A DNA stretch of 64,000 nucleotides, from contig NZ_JAJTTH010000009.1 of assembly GCF_021341665.1 (NCBI RefSeq), forward strand, positions 186,001-250,000. The letters run 5' to 3'. Below the pieces are notes generated by a model that was given only the letters and a program-made list of their open reading frames with translations, was not told the DNA's origin and did no database searches. Below are positions 26,338-34,875 of the stretch, piece after piece; positions within the stretch are counted from its first letter, which is position 1, and every line of letters starts with the position of its first letter. Position numbers and translations under genes: made by a program. Origin of the DNA: Pseudomonas sp. Au-Pse12 (GTDB lineage Bacteria > Pseudomonadota > Gammaproteobacteria > Pseudomonadales > Pseudomonadaceae).

Positions 26338-29255
26338 CAGGCGGCTCCGTTGTGGATCGTGGTTTTTGACTGGCTGGCCGGCTTGTGGGCCCGCACCGAT
26401 TGGTGCGCCAGGGCCGTGAGGATCAGCAGGGTTGCGCCCACCACCACCGCGTACACGCCAATGTCGAAGAACAGCGCACTGGCGATATGGATGTCACCGA
26501 ACAGCGGCAGGTCCACATGCACCGTGTGCGTGGTCAGGAACGGGTAGCCCCAGGCCAGGGCGCCAAGGCCGGTGGCCAGGGCGAACAGCAGGCCGGTACC
26601 CATCCAGCGCAGCGGCCGCAGGCTCATCTGGGCCTCGACCCACTGGGTGCCGGCCACCATGTACTGGAGGATGAACGCCACCGACATCACCAGCCCGGCG
26701 ACGAAGCCGCCGCCCGGCAGGTTGTGCCCGCGCATGAACAGGTAGAAGGACACTACCAGGGCGATCGGCAGCAGCAGGCGCACCAGCACCGCCGGCACCA
26801 TCATGAAGCCCAGGGCGGTATCGCTGGCCTGGCGCGGGTTGACCAGGTCGGTGACCACGTCCGGGGCCAGCAGGCGCTGTTGCGCCGGCAATTGCATGCT
26901 TTCCTTGGGCGGGCGGAAGCGGCGCAGCAGGGCGAACACGGTCAGCGCCACCGCCGCCAGCACGGTGATCTCGCCCAGGGTGTCGAAGCTGCGGAAGTCC
27001 ACCAGGGTCACGTTGACCACGTTGGTGCCGCCGCCTTCAGGCAGCGCACGGCTGAGGTAGAACGAGGAAATGTGGTTGGGCGTGGGGCGGGTCAGCATGG
27101 CGTAGGACAGCACCGCCATGCCCAGGCCCACGGCCACCGACAGGCTCAGGTCGCGCAGGCGGCGAATGCGCGCCTTGGGCACGCTGCTGGGCAGCGGCGA
27201 GACATCCTCGATCCGCCGTGGCAACCAGCGCAGGCCGAGGAGGATCAGCACCGTGGTCACCACTTCCACCACCAGCTGGGTCAGGGCCAGGTCCGGCGCC
27301 GAGAACCAGACGAAGGTCACGCAGGTCATCAGGCCGCAGACGCTGACCATGGTCAGGGCCGCCAGACGGTGGTACTTGGCTTGCCAGGCGGCGCCCAGGG
27401 CGCAGGCGATGGCCAGCAGCCAGAAGGTCACGAAGACGATCGAGCCGGGGATCTTCGGCCGGTCGCCCCAGCTCAGCTGGCTGTAGAGCATGGGGATCAG
27501 CCCGGCGATCACCGCCGCGAGGATCAGCACGAACAGCTGGGTCTGCAGGCGCTTGGTGCTCAACCGGCGTTCCAGGCGCCGGGCCAGGCGGGTCATGCCC
27601 ACCAGGCTGCGTTCGAACAACAGCTTGCCGTTGAGGCGGCCGACGCCCGGCGGATAGGCGAAACGCCCGGCCACCAGCGGCTTGTGCAGCAGCAGGTAGA
27701 GCACGATACCGCCGCACATGGCGATCAGGCTCATGATCATCGGTGCATTGAGGCCGTGCCAGATCGCCAGGCTGTATTCGGGCAGGGTGCCGCCCACCAC
27801 GGGCAGCGCCGCCGCGGCGAGCAGCGGGCCGATGATCTGCGCCGGGAAGATGCCCACCAGCAGGCAGGTGAACACCAGCAGCTCCACGGGCGCGCGCATC
27901 CAGCGTGGTGGCTCGTGGGGCGTGTGCGGCAGGTCGGTGGCCGGTTCGCCGAAGAACACGTCGACGGTGAAGCGCAGGGCGTAGGCGACACTGAAGGTCC
28001 CGGCGATGGTGGCGATCACCGGCAGGGCGGTTTCCACCCAGGCGCTGGAGTTGATGAACACCGTCTCGGCGAAGAACATCTCCTTGGACAGGAAACCGTT
28101 GAGCAGCGGCACCCCGGCCATGGAAGCACTGGCCACCATGGCCAGGGTGGCGGTGAACGGCATCAGCTTGATCAGGCCGTTGAGCTTGCGGATGTCGCGG
28201 CTGCCGCTTTCGTGGTCGATGATCCCGGCGGCCATGAACAGCGAGGCCTTGAAGGTGGCGTGGTTGAGGATGTGGAACACCGCCGCCACCGCCGCCAGCG
28301 GGCTGTTCAGGCCCAGCAGCAGGGTGATCAGCCCCAGGTGGCTGATGGTGGAGTAGGCCAGCAGGCCCTTCAGGTCGTTCTGGAACATCGCGCAGTAGGC
28401 GCCCAGCACCAGGGTGCAGGCCCCGGCGCCGCTGACGATGTAGAACCATTCTTCGGTGCCGGACAACGACGGCCACAGGCGGGCCAGGAGAAACACCCCG
28501 GCCTTGACCATGGTCGCGGAGTGCAGGTAGGCCGAGACCGGCGTCGGCGCGGCCATGGCATGGGGCAGCCAGAAGTGGAAGGGGAACTGTGCGCTCTTGC
28601 TCAGGGCGCCCAGCAGGATCAGGGGCAACAGGATTGGGTAGAGGGCATGAGCCCGAATCTTGTCTCCGGCAGCTAGCACCTGATCCAGGTCGTAGCTGCC
28701 GACCACATGGCCGAGCAGCATGACCCCCGCCAGCAGGCACAAGCCCCCGGCGCCAGTGACCATCAAGGCCATGTAGGCGCCGCGGCGGGCATCGGAGCGA
28801 TGGTGCCAGTAGCCGATCAGCAGGAACGAGAACAGGCTGGTGAGCTCCCAGAAGAACACCATCTGGATCAGGTTGCCGGAGATCACCAAGCCGAGCATGG
28901 CGCCCATGAAGGCCAGGAAGAAGGCAAAGAAGCGCGGCACCGGATCCTGCGGCGACATGTAATAACGCGCGTAGAGCGCCACCAGGCTGCCGATGCCCAG
29001 CACCAGCAGCGAGAACAGCCAGGCAAAGCCGTCCAGGCGCAGCACGAAGTTCAGCCCCAGGCTTGGCAGCCAGGCATACTCCTCGCGAATCACCCCGCCG
29101 TCGGCGATCTGCGGGTACAGCAAAGCCACCTGGAGGGTGCCAATGAGCGCCACCAGGCCAGCCAGCAGAGATTCGGTGTTACGTGCGTTGTGCGGCAACA
29201 GGGCCGCCAGACAGCTGCCTATGAACGGCAGAAGCAGTAGAACTATCAGGGACAT
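26337..29255 (-). CDS. mnhA: Mrp-type Na+/H+ antiporter fused subunit A/B
   Basis: This 972-residue first gene of the operon has an N-terminal NuoL-like antiporter domain (about residues 1-500: FFWELTSLFSFLLIGYWHH, LLGALSKSAQFPFHFWLPHA, FNHATF-like ILNHATFKASLFMAAG). A middle MrpA-specific region (about 610-780) and a C-terminal MnhB domain (about 810-950: LPGGGFVAGLVMSVAFILQY) follow. Group 2 Mrp operons of Pseudomonas encode A and B as one chain, and the six-gene order AB-C-D-E-F-G here matches. It supports Na+ and alkali tolerance and pH homeostasis. Confidence 0.94.
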   Translation of the reverse strand: MSLIVLLLLPFIGSCLAALLPHNARNTESLLAGLVALIGTLQVALLYPQIADGGVIREEYAWLPSLGLNFVLRLDGFAWLFSLLVLGIGSLVALYARYYMSPQDPVPRFFAFFLAFMGAMLGLVISGNLIQMVFFWELTSLFSFLLIGYWHHRSDARRGAYMALMVTGAGGLCLLAGVMLLGHVVGSYDLDQVLAAGDKIRAHALYPILLPLILLGALSKSAQFPFHFWLPHAMAAPTPVSAYLHSATMVKAGVFLLARLWPSLSGTEEWFYIVSGAGACTLVLGAYCAMFQNDLKGLLAYSTISHLGLITLLLGLNSPLAAVAAVFHILNHATFKASLFMAAGIIDHESGSRDIRKLNGLIKLMPFTATLAMVASASMAGVPLLNGFLSKEMFFAETVFINSSAWVETALPVIATIAGTFSVAYALRFTVDVFFGEPATDLPHTPHEPPRWMRAPVELLVFTCLLVGIFPAQIIGPLLAAAALPVVGGTLPEYSLAIWHGLNAPMIMSLIAMCGGIVLYLLLHKPLVAGRFAYPPGVGRLNGKLLFERSLVGMTRLARRLERRLSTKRLQTQLFVLILAAVIAGLIPMLYSQLSWGDRPKIPGSIVFVTFWLLAIACALGAAWQAKYHRLAALTMVSVCGLMTCVTFVWFSAPDLALTQLVVEVVTTVLILLGLRWLPRRIEDVSPLPSSVPKARIRRLRDLSLSVAVGLGMAVLSYAMLTRPTPNHISSFYLSRALPEGGGTNVVNVTLVDFRSFDTLGEITVLAAVALTVFALLRRFRPPKESMQLPAQQRLLAPDVVTDLVNPRQASDTALGFMMVPAVLVRLLLPIALVVSFYLFMRGHNLPGGGFVAGLVMSVAFILQYMVAGTQWVEAQMSLRPLRWMGTGLLFALATGLGALAWGYPFLTTHTVHVDLPLFGDIHIASALFFDIGVYAVVVGATLLILTALAHQSVRAHKPASQSKTTIHNGAA

Positions 29256-29478
29256 AGGCTTCTAATCTGCGGAAAAGTATGACGCATAATACGTGCCAGG
29301 CCCCCGATCACCAACCGCCATGCGCGGCCCGGCCCCCCAAAGAAATGTTACATGCGCTTTCAAAGGTAGGAGACAAACGCCCGATGCGCCCATTCACTGG
29401 GCGCTGTGGGGCCAATGCCCTGCCCAGGCCAACCGGCTGCAAGGATCGACAACGATGCACCTCATTCAAGGAACGACC

Positions 29479-29820
29479 ATGGGTCGGATGATTCGACGCG
29501 GATGTTTCGCTTTACTGTTCACCGCCTTCGGCGCGGCGCTGGGCATTGGCCTGGAGCATTATCTCGACCGTCCCGACATGCTCCAGACCCGCCAGGCGCT
29601 GATCATCGAAGGCCCCTTGGGCGATGAGCACAGCTACCAGCTGCCGCCGGGCACGGTGCTTTACTTCGACCACGCGCTGGCCGAGGGGCATGCGCTCTAC
29701 CACGCCTATTTCTATTTCCGCGGCACGCCCGAGCATGACCCGGTGCGGCTGGAGCCCAAGCACCAGGGCTCGCTGATCGCCCCGACCTGGCTCTACGCCC
29801 CCGGGGACCCCGCGCTGTAA
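29479..29820 (+). CDS. Small membrane-anchored protein of unknown function
   Basis: This 113-residue protein from ATG 29479 has AAGGA 6 bases upstream; ATG 29455 is an alternative. One N-terminal membrane anchor (GCFALLFTAFGAALGIGL) is followed by a soluble domain (GDEHSYQLPPGTVLYFDHALAEG and HAYFYFRGTPEHDPV), probably periplasmic. It is divergent from the Mrp operon with a 223-base gap. No family recognised. Confidence 0.65.
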   Translation: MGRMIRRGCFALLFTAFGAALGIGLEHYLDRPDMLQTRQALIIEGPLGDEHSYQLPPGTVLYFDHALAEGHALYHAYFYFRGTPEHDPVRLEPKHQGSLIAPTWLYAPGDPAL

Positions 29821-29858
29821 GAGCCGGCTTGCCAGCGCAGGGGCCGGCAAGCCGGCTC
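29821..29858. repeat. REP doublet between convergent genes
   Basis: GAGCCGGCTTGCC (29821-29833) and GGCAAGCCGGCTC (29846-29858) are perfect 13-base inverted arms that start right after one stop codon and end right before the other. They make a compact REP hairpin serving both convergent genes. Confidence 0.8.
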
Positions 29859-30794
29859 CTACAGTCCGTTCGCGGCCTGGTCGGCCATTGCCGGTTGATC
29901 GGCATCCGCGGCCCGGCCCTTGGGCTTCCATTCGCTGATGATCACCGCCAGCACGATCAACACCCCACCCAGCAGCGCCAGCCCCGGTAACCGCTCCCCG
30001 GCGATCCGCCCGACAATCCCGGCCCACACCGGCTCACCGGCATAGATCAGGGTGGCGCGGGTCGGCGAAACGCTTTTCTGCGCCCAGTTCATCGCCAGCT
30101 GGATCGCCGCGCTGGCAGCCCCCAGGCCCAGGGCGCTGGCCAGCAGCAGCCAGGAAAACCCCGGCAGGGTTTCGCCGGTCGGCAGCACCATGGCAAACGC
30201 CAGCAGCGAGGTGACCGCCAGTTGCACCACGGTGACCCGGCGCACATCGACCCGCCCGCCGAAGCTGCTGATCAGGATGATCTCCGCGGCAATGGCCACG
30301 GTACTGATCAGGGTGGCGATCTCCCCGGGGCTGAAATCCAGCGACGCGCCGCTGGGCCCGGACAGCAGCATCAGCCCGCTGAACGCCAGCATGATGCCGA
30401 TGCTCGGCAGCAGCCCCGGGCGCTTGCCCATGAACAGCCATTGCAGCAGGGGCACGAAGGGCACGTACAGGGCGGTGATGAACGCCGACTGGCTGCTGGG
30501 AATGCTTTGCAGGCCCACGGTCTGCAGGCCGTAGCCGAGCATGATGGCGGTGCCGATGAAGCTGCCGGCGCACAGTTCGAACAGGGTCAGGCCGCGCAAG
30601 TGGCGCACGGAAAACAAGCCGACGATGCACGCCGCCGCGGCAAAGCGCAGGCCGACGAAGAACATCGGCCCGCTGACGCTCATGGCTGTTTGCACCAGCA
30701 GGAAGGTGCCGCCCCAGATCATGGTGATCAGCACCAGCACGGCTTCGGCCTTGCTCAATTTGAACTGGAATCCGCGGGAGGGCGTCGGTGTCAT
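29859..30794 (-). CDS. EamA/DMT-superfamily transporter
   Basis: This 311-residue protein has ten hydrophobic segments arranged as two EamA repeats (MIWGGTFLLVQTAMSVSGPMF in the first, IQLAMNWAQKSVSPTRATLIYAGEPVWAGI in the second). The family exports metabolites such as amino acids. ATG 30794 is the family-length start; the frame continues upstream antisense to the regulator gene but without homology. Divergent from an XRE-cupin gene, which probably regulates it. Confidence 0.87.
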   Translation of the reverse strand: MTPTPSRGFQFKLSKAEAVLVLITMIWGGTFLLVQTAMSVSGPMFFVGLRFAAAACIVGLFSVRHLRGLTLFELCAGSFIGTAIMLGYGLQTVGLQSIPSSQSAFITALYVPFVPLLQWLFMGKRPGLLPSIGIMLAFSGLMLLSGPSGASLDFSPGEIATLISTVAIAAEIILISSFGGRVDVRRVTVVQLAVTSLLAFAMVLPTGETLPGFSWLLLASALGLGAASAAIQLAMNWAQKSVSPTRATLIYAGEPVWAGIVGRIAGERLPGLALLGGVLIVLAVIISEWKPKGRAADADQPAMADQAANGL

Positions 30795-30842
30795 GGCCTT
30801 GCGTGCTACCTGAGGGGGGACGCACAATGCGCCGGAAGTTGG

Positions 30843-30883
30843 GCAGTATACTGCGCAGGCCCCGGGAGTGAGCAATATAGTGC
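30843..30883. promoter_or_regulatory. Paired 12-bp operators between EamA and XRE-cupin genes
   Basis: GCAGTATACTGC (30843-30854, perfect palindrome) and GCAATATAGTGC (30872-30883, two asymmetric positions) are copies of the same dyad, GCA-R-TATA-N-TGC, 29 bases apart. The second overlaps the likely GTG start at 30880. They are probable binding sites for the XRE regulator on its own promoter and on the exporter promoter. Confidence 0.55.
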
Positions 30884-31443
30884 ACAAAGATAACGTCCAG
30901 CGGGCCTCGGTCCTGCAACATGTCAGCCTCAATGTCCGGCGCCTGCGCCATGCCGCGGGGCTGAGCCAGAGCGCTTTGGCGGAAAAGTCCGACGTCAGCC
31001 GGCGGATGCTGGTGGCCATCGAGGCGGGGGAGAAGAACGTCAGCCTCGGCACCCTGGACCGGGTGGCCGAAGCCTTGAACGTGGCCTTCAGCGACCTGAT
31101 CCAGGCCCCGGATTCCCGGGACCCGAGCCGCATCAACGAGCTGGCCTGGGCCGGTGCCATTCCCGGCAGCAAGGCGGTGTTGCTGGCCAAGGCCGAGGCC
31201 TGCCGGGAAGTGGAACTCTGGGAATGGAGCCTGGAGCCCGGCGAGGTCTACCACTCGGAGTGCGACGCGGTGGGCTGGAGCGAGCAGATCTATGTCTTCG
31301 AAGGTTGCCTGACGGTGTTTTTCGGCGACCACCAGCGGCGCCTGGAAAGCGGTGACTTCTTCATGTTCGCCAGCCATGTGCCCCACGGCTATCGCAACGA
31401 CGGCAGCCGGGCCACGCGCTTCGTGCGCAACGTGGTGATCTGA
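30880..31443 (+). CDS. XRE-family regulator with C-terminal cupin domain
   Basis: The protein has 187 residues from GTG 30880 (HKDNVQRASVLQHVSLNVRRL). A lambda-repressor-like helix-turn-helix (about residues 12-68, GLSQSALAEKSDVSRRML and SLGTLDRVAEALNVAFSDL) is followed by a cupin sensor (about 105-185, EQIYVFEGCLTVFFGD and GDFFMFASHVPHGYRNDG). GGGAG lies 11 bases before; GTG 30868 is an alternative. Such regulators sense small ligands in the cupin and control a neighbouring transporter or catabolic gene, here the divergent EamA exporter. Confidence 0.88.
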   Translation: MHKDNVQRASVLQHVSLNVRRLRHAAGLSQSALAEKSDVSRRMLVAIEAGEKNVSLGTLDRVAEALNVAFSDLIQAPDSRDPSRINELAWAGAIPGSKAVLLAKAEACREVELWEWSLEPGEVYHSECDAVGWSEQIYVFEGCLTVFFGDHQRRLESGDFFMFASHVPHGYRNDGSRATRFVRNVVI

Positions 31444-31565
31444 CTGCCAGGGCCTGGCCACGGCTGTTCGCCCAGCAACAGCAGTTGGACAATTTGCCTG
31501 TTTTCAGTTGATGTTGTTTGGCTGAATTCAATCTTAACTATCTGATATACAAGAAATTTATATTT

Positions 31566-31582
31566 AGGCACGACTCCTGCAA
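31566..31582 (+). promoter_or_regulatory. Sigma-54-type promoter upstream of sfnB
   Basis: A-GGCAC-GACTC-CTGCA-A has the GG (31567-31568) and GC (31579-31580) doublets at the N10 spacing required for RpoN, 64 bases before the sfnB ATG. SfnR of P. putida, which activates sfn genes in sulfur starvation, is a sigma-54-dependent activator (recalled knowledge), so the match is functionally coherent. Confidence 0.55.
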
Positions 31583-31645
31583 TTGTCCTGGCAGGAACTC
31601 CCGCGACGGGCGTTCATGTTGATTTTCAGGAAGCGGAGTCGGCCC

Positions 31646-32845
31646 ATGACAGCCACAGCCCAACCCCCCAGTGCCCAGATCATCCAGAGCGATGCGCAAG
31701 CCATCAGCGTGGCCCGCGCCCTGGCGCGGCGCTTTGCCGTGGAAGCGGCGCAGCGTGATCGCGAACGGCGTTTGCCGCGAGCCGAGCTCGACGAATTTTC
31801 CGCCAGTGGCCTGTGGGGTATCACCATCCCCCGGGAGTACGGCGGTGCCGGGGTGTCCTACGCCACCCTGGTGGAGGTGATCAAGATCATCTCTGGCGCC
31901 GATCCGTCTCTTGGCCAGTTGCCGCAGAACCACCTCGGCGTGGTGGACATCCTGCTGCAGACCGCCAGCGAAGAGCAGAAGCGCTATTACTTCGCCAAGG
32001 TGCTGCAGGGCTACCGTTTCGGCAATGCGTTTTCCGAAGCCGGCAGCAAACACGTCGGAGCCTTTGAAACGCAGATCCGCTTTACCGGCGAGCAGGCGCA
32101 GATCGACGGCGAGAAGTTCTACTGCACCGGCGCCTTGTTCGCCCACATCGTCCCGACGGTGGCGGTGGATGAGCACAACCAGGCGCACATTGCCTTTATC
32201 GAGCGCGACAACCCCGGCCTCACGGTCATCGACAGCTGGGACGGCTTCGGCCAGCGCACCACCGCCAGCGGCGGGGTCAGCCTCAAGGCGGTGCAGGTGC
32301 CGCGCAGCGCGGTGATCCCGGCCCACCGGGCCTTCGACCAACCCACCGCCGACGGTCCCATCTCGCAGATCATCCAGGCCGCGGTGGACACCGGCATCGC
32401 CGTCGCCGCCCTGGAAGACGCCAAGCAGCATGCCCGGCAATCGCGGCCGTGGATCGACAGCGGCCTGGATCACGGCTGGCAGGACCCGTTCACCATCGCC
32501 GCCATCGGCGACCTGGAATGGCGCGTGCACGGCACCGAGGCGATCCTGGTCAAGGCCGCCGAGGCCGTCGACCAGGCCCTGGCCAGCCCCAGTGAAGACA
32601 GCGTCGCCCAGGCTTCGTTGGTGGTGGCCCAGGCCAAGGTGCTGTCGGCGGAAAACGCCTTGCTCGCCGCCAGCAAACTCTTCGAGCTGGCCGGCACCCG
32701 CTCGGTGTCGGCCAAGTACAACCTCGACCGTCACTGGCGCAACGCCCGGACCCACACCCTGCACGACCCGGCCCGCTGGAAATACCACCTGATCGGCAAC
32801 CACCTGCTCAACGGCGTCAAGCCGGCCCGCCACGCCTGGAACTGA
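31646..32845 (+). CDS. sfnB: SfnB-family acyl-CoA dehydrogenase-like oxidoreductase (sulfur acquisition)
   Basis: This 399-residue flavoprotein of the acyl-CoA dehydrogenase superfamily has N-terminal helices, a beta domain (FGNAFSEAGSKHVGAFE, KFYCTGALFAHIVPTV) and a C-terminal four-helix bundle with the tail HDPARWKYHLIGNHLLNGV. SfnB/DszC-type members act as FMNH2-dependent monooxygenases or dehydrogenases in use of organic sulfur under sulfate limitation. GGAG precedes ATG 31646. First gene behind a sigma-54-type promoter. The exact substrate cannot be read from sequence. Confidence 0.85.
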   Translation: MTATAQPPSAQIIQSDAQAISVARALARRFAVEAAQRDRERRLPRAELDEFSASGLWGITIPREYGGAGVSYATLVEVIKIISGADPSLGQLPQNHLGVVDILLQTASEEQKRYYFAKVLQGYRFGNAFSEAGSKHVGAFETQIRFTGEQAQIDGEKFYCTGALFAHIVPTVAVDEHNQAHIAFIERDNPGLTVIDSWDGFGQRTTASGGVSLKAVQVPRSAVIPAHRAFDQPTADGPISQIIQAAVDTGIAVAALEDAKQHARQSRPWIDSGLDHGWQDPFTIAAIGDLEWRVHGTEAILVKAAEAVDQALASPSEDSVAQASLVVAQAKVLSAENALLAASKLFELAGTRSVSAKYNLDRHWRNARTHTLHDPARWKYHLIGNHLLNGVKPARHAWN

Positions 32846-32856
32846 AGGACTGCGCC

Positions 32857-33321
32857 ATGAATGCATTGACCCGCCCCGACACCCCGCAAGCGGCCCTGGA
32901 GCACAGCGCCGAAACCCTGCAGCGAGCCCGCGCGCTGTTGCAGCAGACCCTGGACTTCGTCCGCGAGCAGGCCCGGCCCTGGAGCGGCAGCGGCCTGGCC
33001 AGGGCCAGCGACGACCCCTATGTGATCAGCCGCTTTGGCGATCTGAAGATCCGCATCGAAGTTGCCGCGGCCCTGCAGGAGCGCGCCCAGCGTCAGCTGC
33101 AGGAACACCAGGACCCGGCGGAGATCAGCGTGGCCCTGGCCGAAGCCGCGATTGCCGCCAGCCAGGCGCTGCTGGCCACCAGTGATGCCGAGTTCGAACT
33201 CAGCGGCCAGCGCAGCCCGCTGCCGCAGGCCCTGGATGACCCGCTGCGCTGGAAATACCAACTGATCGGCAACTACCGCCTCAACGGCGTGCCACCCCAA
33301 GGTTTCAGGAGTGCTGTGTGA
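32857..33321 (+). CDS. Stand-alone C-terminal domain paralogue of SfnB
   Basis: This 154-residue protein aligns by eye with the last part of the preceding SfnB. ARPWSGSGLARASDDPYVIS parallels SRPWIDSGLDHGWQDPFTIA, and DDPLRWKYQLIGNYRLNGV parallels HDPARWKYHLIGNHLLNGV. The N-terminal and beta domains that hold flavin and substrate are absent, and the SfnB segment RHWRNARTHTL has no counterpart. ATG is 12 bases after the sfnB stop and the stop overlaps the next start (TGATG). It could be a helper subunit or a decaying duplicate kept in frame. Confidence 0.7.
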   Translation: MNALTRPDTPQAALEHSAETLQRARALLQQTLDFVREQARPWSGSGLARASDDPYVISRFGDLKIRIEVAAALQERAQRQLQEHQDPAEISVALAEAAIAASQALLATSDAEFELSGQRSPLPQALDDPLRWKYQLIGNYRLNGVPPQGFRSAV

Positions 33322-34724
33322 TGTCCCGTGAAATCCGCCTCAATGCCTTCGACATGAACTGCGTCGGCCACCAGTCGCCGGGCCTCTGGGCCCACCCCCG
33401 GGACCGTTCCTGGCAGTACAAGGACCTGGAGTACTGGACCGACCTGGCCAGGATTCTCGAAAAGGGCAAGTTCGACGGGCTGTTCATCGCCGATGTGCTG
33501 GGCATCTATGACGTCTACAACGGCAATGGCGAGGCGGCGATCCGCCAGGCGACCCAGGTGCCGGTGAACGACCCGCTGCAACTGATTCCGCCCATGGCGC
33601 TGGTTACCGAGCACCTGGGCTTTGGCCTGACCGCGTCGCTGTCGTTCGAGCACCCGTACCCCTTCGCCCGGCGCCTGTCGACCCTGGATCACCTGACCCG
33701 TGGCCGCGCCGGCTGGAACATCGTCACCTCCTACCTGGAGAGCGGGGCCAAGAACCTCGGGCAACAGGCCCAGACCGAACATGACGCCCGTTATGACTAC
33801 GCCGAGGAATACCTGGAGGTTTGCTACAAACTCTGGGAGGGCAGCTGGGAAGACGGCGCGATCCTGCGTGATCGCGAGCGGCGGATTTTCAGCGACCCGA
33901 GCAAGATCCACGAGATCCGCCACGTCGGCAAACACTTCCAGGTGCCGGGCATCCACCTGTGCGAGCCGTCGCCGCAACGCACCCCGGTGCTCTACCAGGC
34001 CGGGGCATCCAGCCGCGGCAAACAGTTCGCCGCCGAGCACGCCGAATGCGTGTTCGTCGCCGCGCCGTCCAAGGTGCTGCTGAAGAAAACCGTGGCTGAC
34101 ATCCGCCGCCGCGCGGCCGAGGCCGGGCGCGACCCGTCGAAGATCCTGATCTTCAACCTGCAGACGGTGATCCTCGGCGAGACCGACGCCCTGGCCAAGG
34201 CCAAGTTCGAGGAATACAAGTCCTGGGTCAGCTATGAAGGCGCCATGGCGCTGATTTCCGGCTGGACCGGCATCGATTTCAGCCGCTTCAAGCCCGACGA
34301 GCCCCTCAAGCACGTGCACACCAACGCCATCCAGTCGGCGGTGGAAGCCTTCTCCACGGCGGACCCGAACAAGGTCTGGACGCCCCACGAACTGGCCGAC
34401 TGGGTCGGCATCGGCGGCTTCGGCCCGTTGTTCGTCGGCAGCCCGGAAACCGTCGCCGACCTGCTTCAGGAATGGGTGGAGGAGACCGATGTCGACGGTT
34501 TCAACCTGGCGTACGCACTGACCCACGAAAGCTTTGTCGATGCCGTGGAACTGCTGGTGCCGGAGCTGCAAAAGCGTGGCGTGTACAAGACCGAATACGC
34601 CCCGGGCACCCTGCGGGAAAAGCTCTTTGGCGCCGGCCCCCGCCTGCCCGACAGCCACCCGGGCAGCGCCTGGCGCGACCTTGGCGGCCAACCCCAGGAA
34701 GCGGCGCAACGCGCCCGCGCCTGA
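33321..34724 (+). CDS. LLM-class FMN-dependent monooxygenase (NtaA/SnaA/DszA family)
   Basis: This 467-residue bacterial-luciferase-like TIM barrel begins MSREIRLNAFDMNCVGHQSP and continues KFDGLFIADVLGIYDVY, DHLTRGRAGWNIVTSYLESG and VLYQAGASSRGKQFAAEHA. All are typical of two-component monooxygenases that use reduced FMN supplied by a separate reductase to cleave C-S or C-N bonds (DszA, DmoA, NtaA). AGGAG at 33307-33311 supports ATG 33321, one base into the previous stop. No reductase gene is in the window. Confidence 0.88.
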   Translation: MSREIRLNAFDMNCVGHQSPGLWAHPRDRSWQYKDLEYWTDLARILEKGKFDGLFIADVLGIYDVYNGNGEAAIRQATQVPVNDPLQLIPPMALVTEHLGFGLTASLSFEHPYPFARRLSTLDHLTRGRAGWNIVTSYLESGAKNLGQQAQTEHDARYDYAEEYLEVCYKLWEGSWEDGAILRDRERRIFSDPSKIHEIRHVGKHFQVPGIHLCEPSPQRTPVLYQAGASSRGKQFAAEHAECVFVAAPSKVLLKKTVADIRRRAAEAGRDPSKILIFNLQTVILGETDALAKAKFEEYKSWVSYEGAMALISGWTGIDFSRFKPDEPLKHVHTNAIQSAVEAFSTADPNKVWTPHELADWVGIGGFGPLFVGSPETVADLLQEWVEETDVDGFNLAYALTHESFVDAVELLVPELQKRGVYKTEYAPGTLREKLFGAGPRLPDSHPGSAWRDLGGQPQEAAQRARA

Positions 34725-34875
34725 AGCCGGTCCAACCCTGCCTGCCGATCAGTTAAGGGAGGGGATTTTTTTTTCGCTCGCGCTTTCGCTTGAACGGCCA
34801 GCAGTGGCCAGCAGGCCCATTAACGTCCAGCCAGCGGACCACCGCACGCGTTTGCCAAGTTGTCGAGGTCAATTC

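Noticed and set aside
34725..34875. Promoter or terminator at the T-rich run before the AMP-ligase-like gene
   Set aside because: GGGAGGGGATTTTTTTTTCGC has a T-run but no stable hairpin before it, and no sigma-54 or clear sigma-70 element is seen; read-through from sfnB is more likely.
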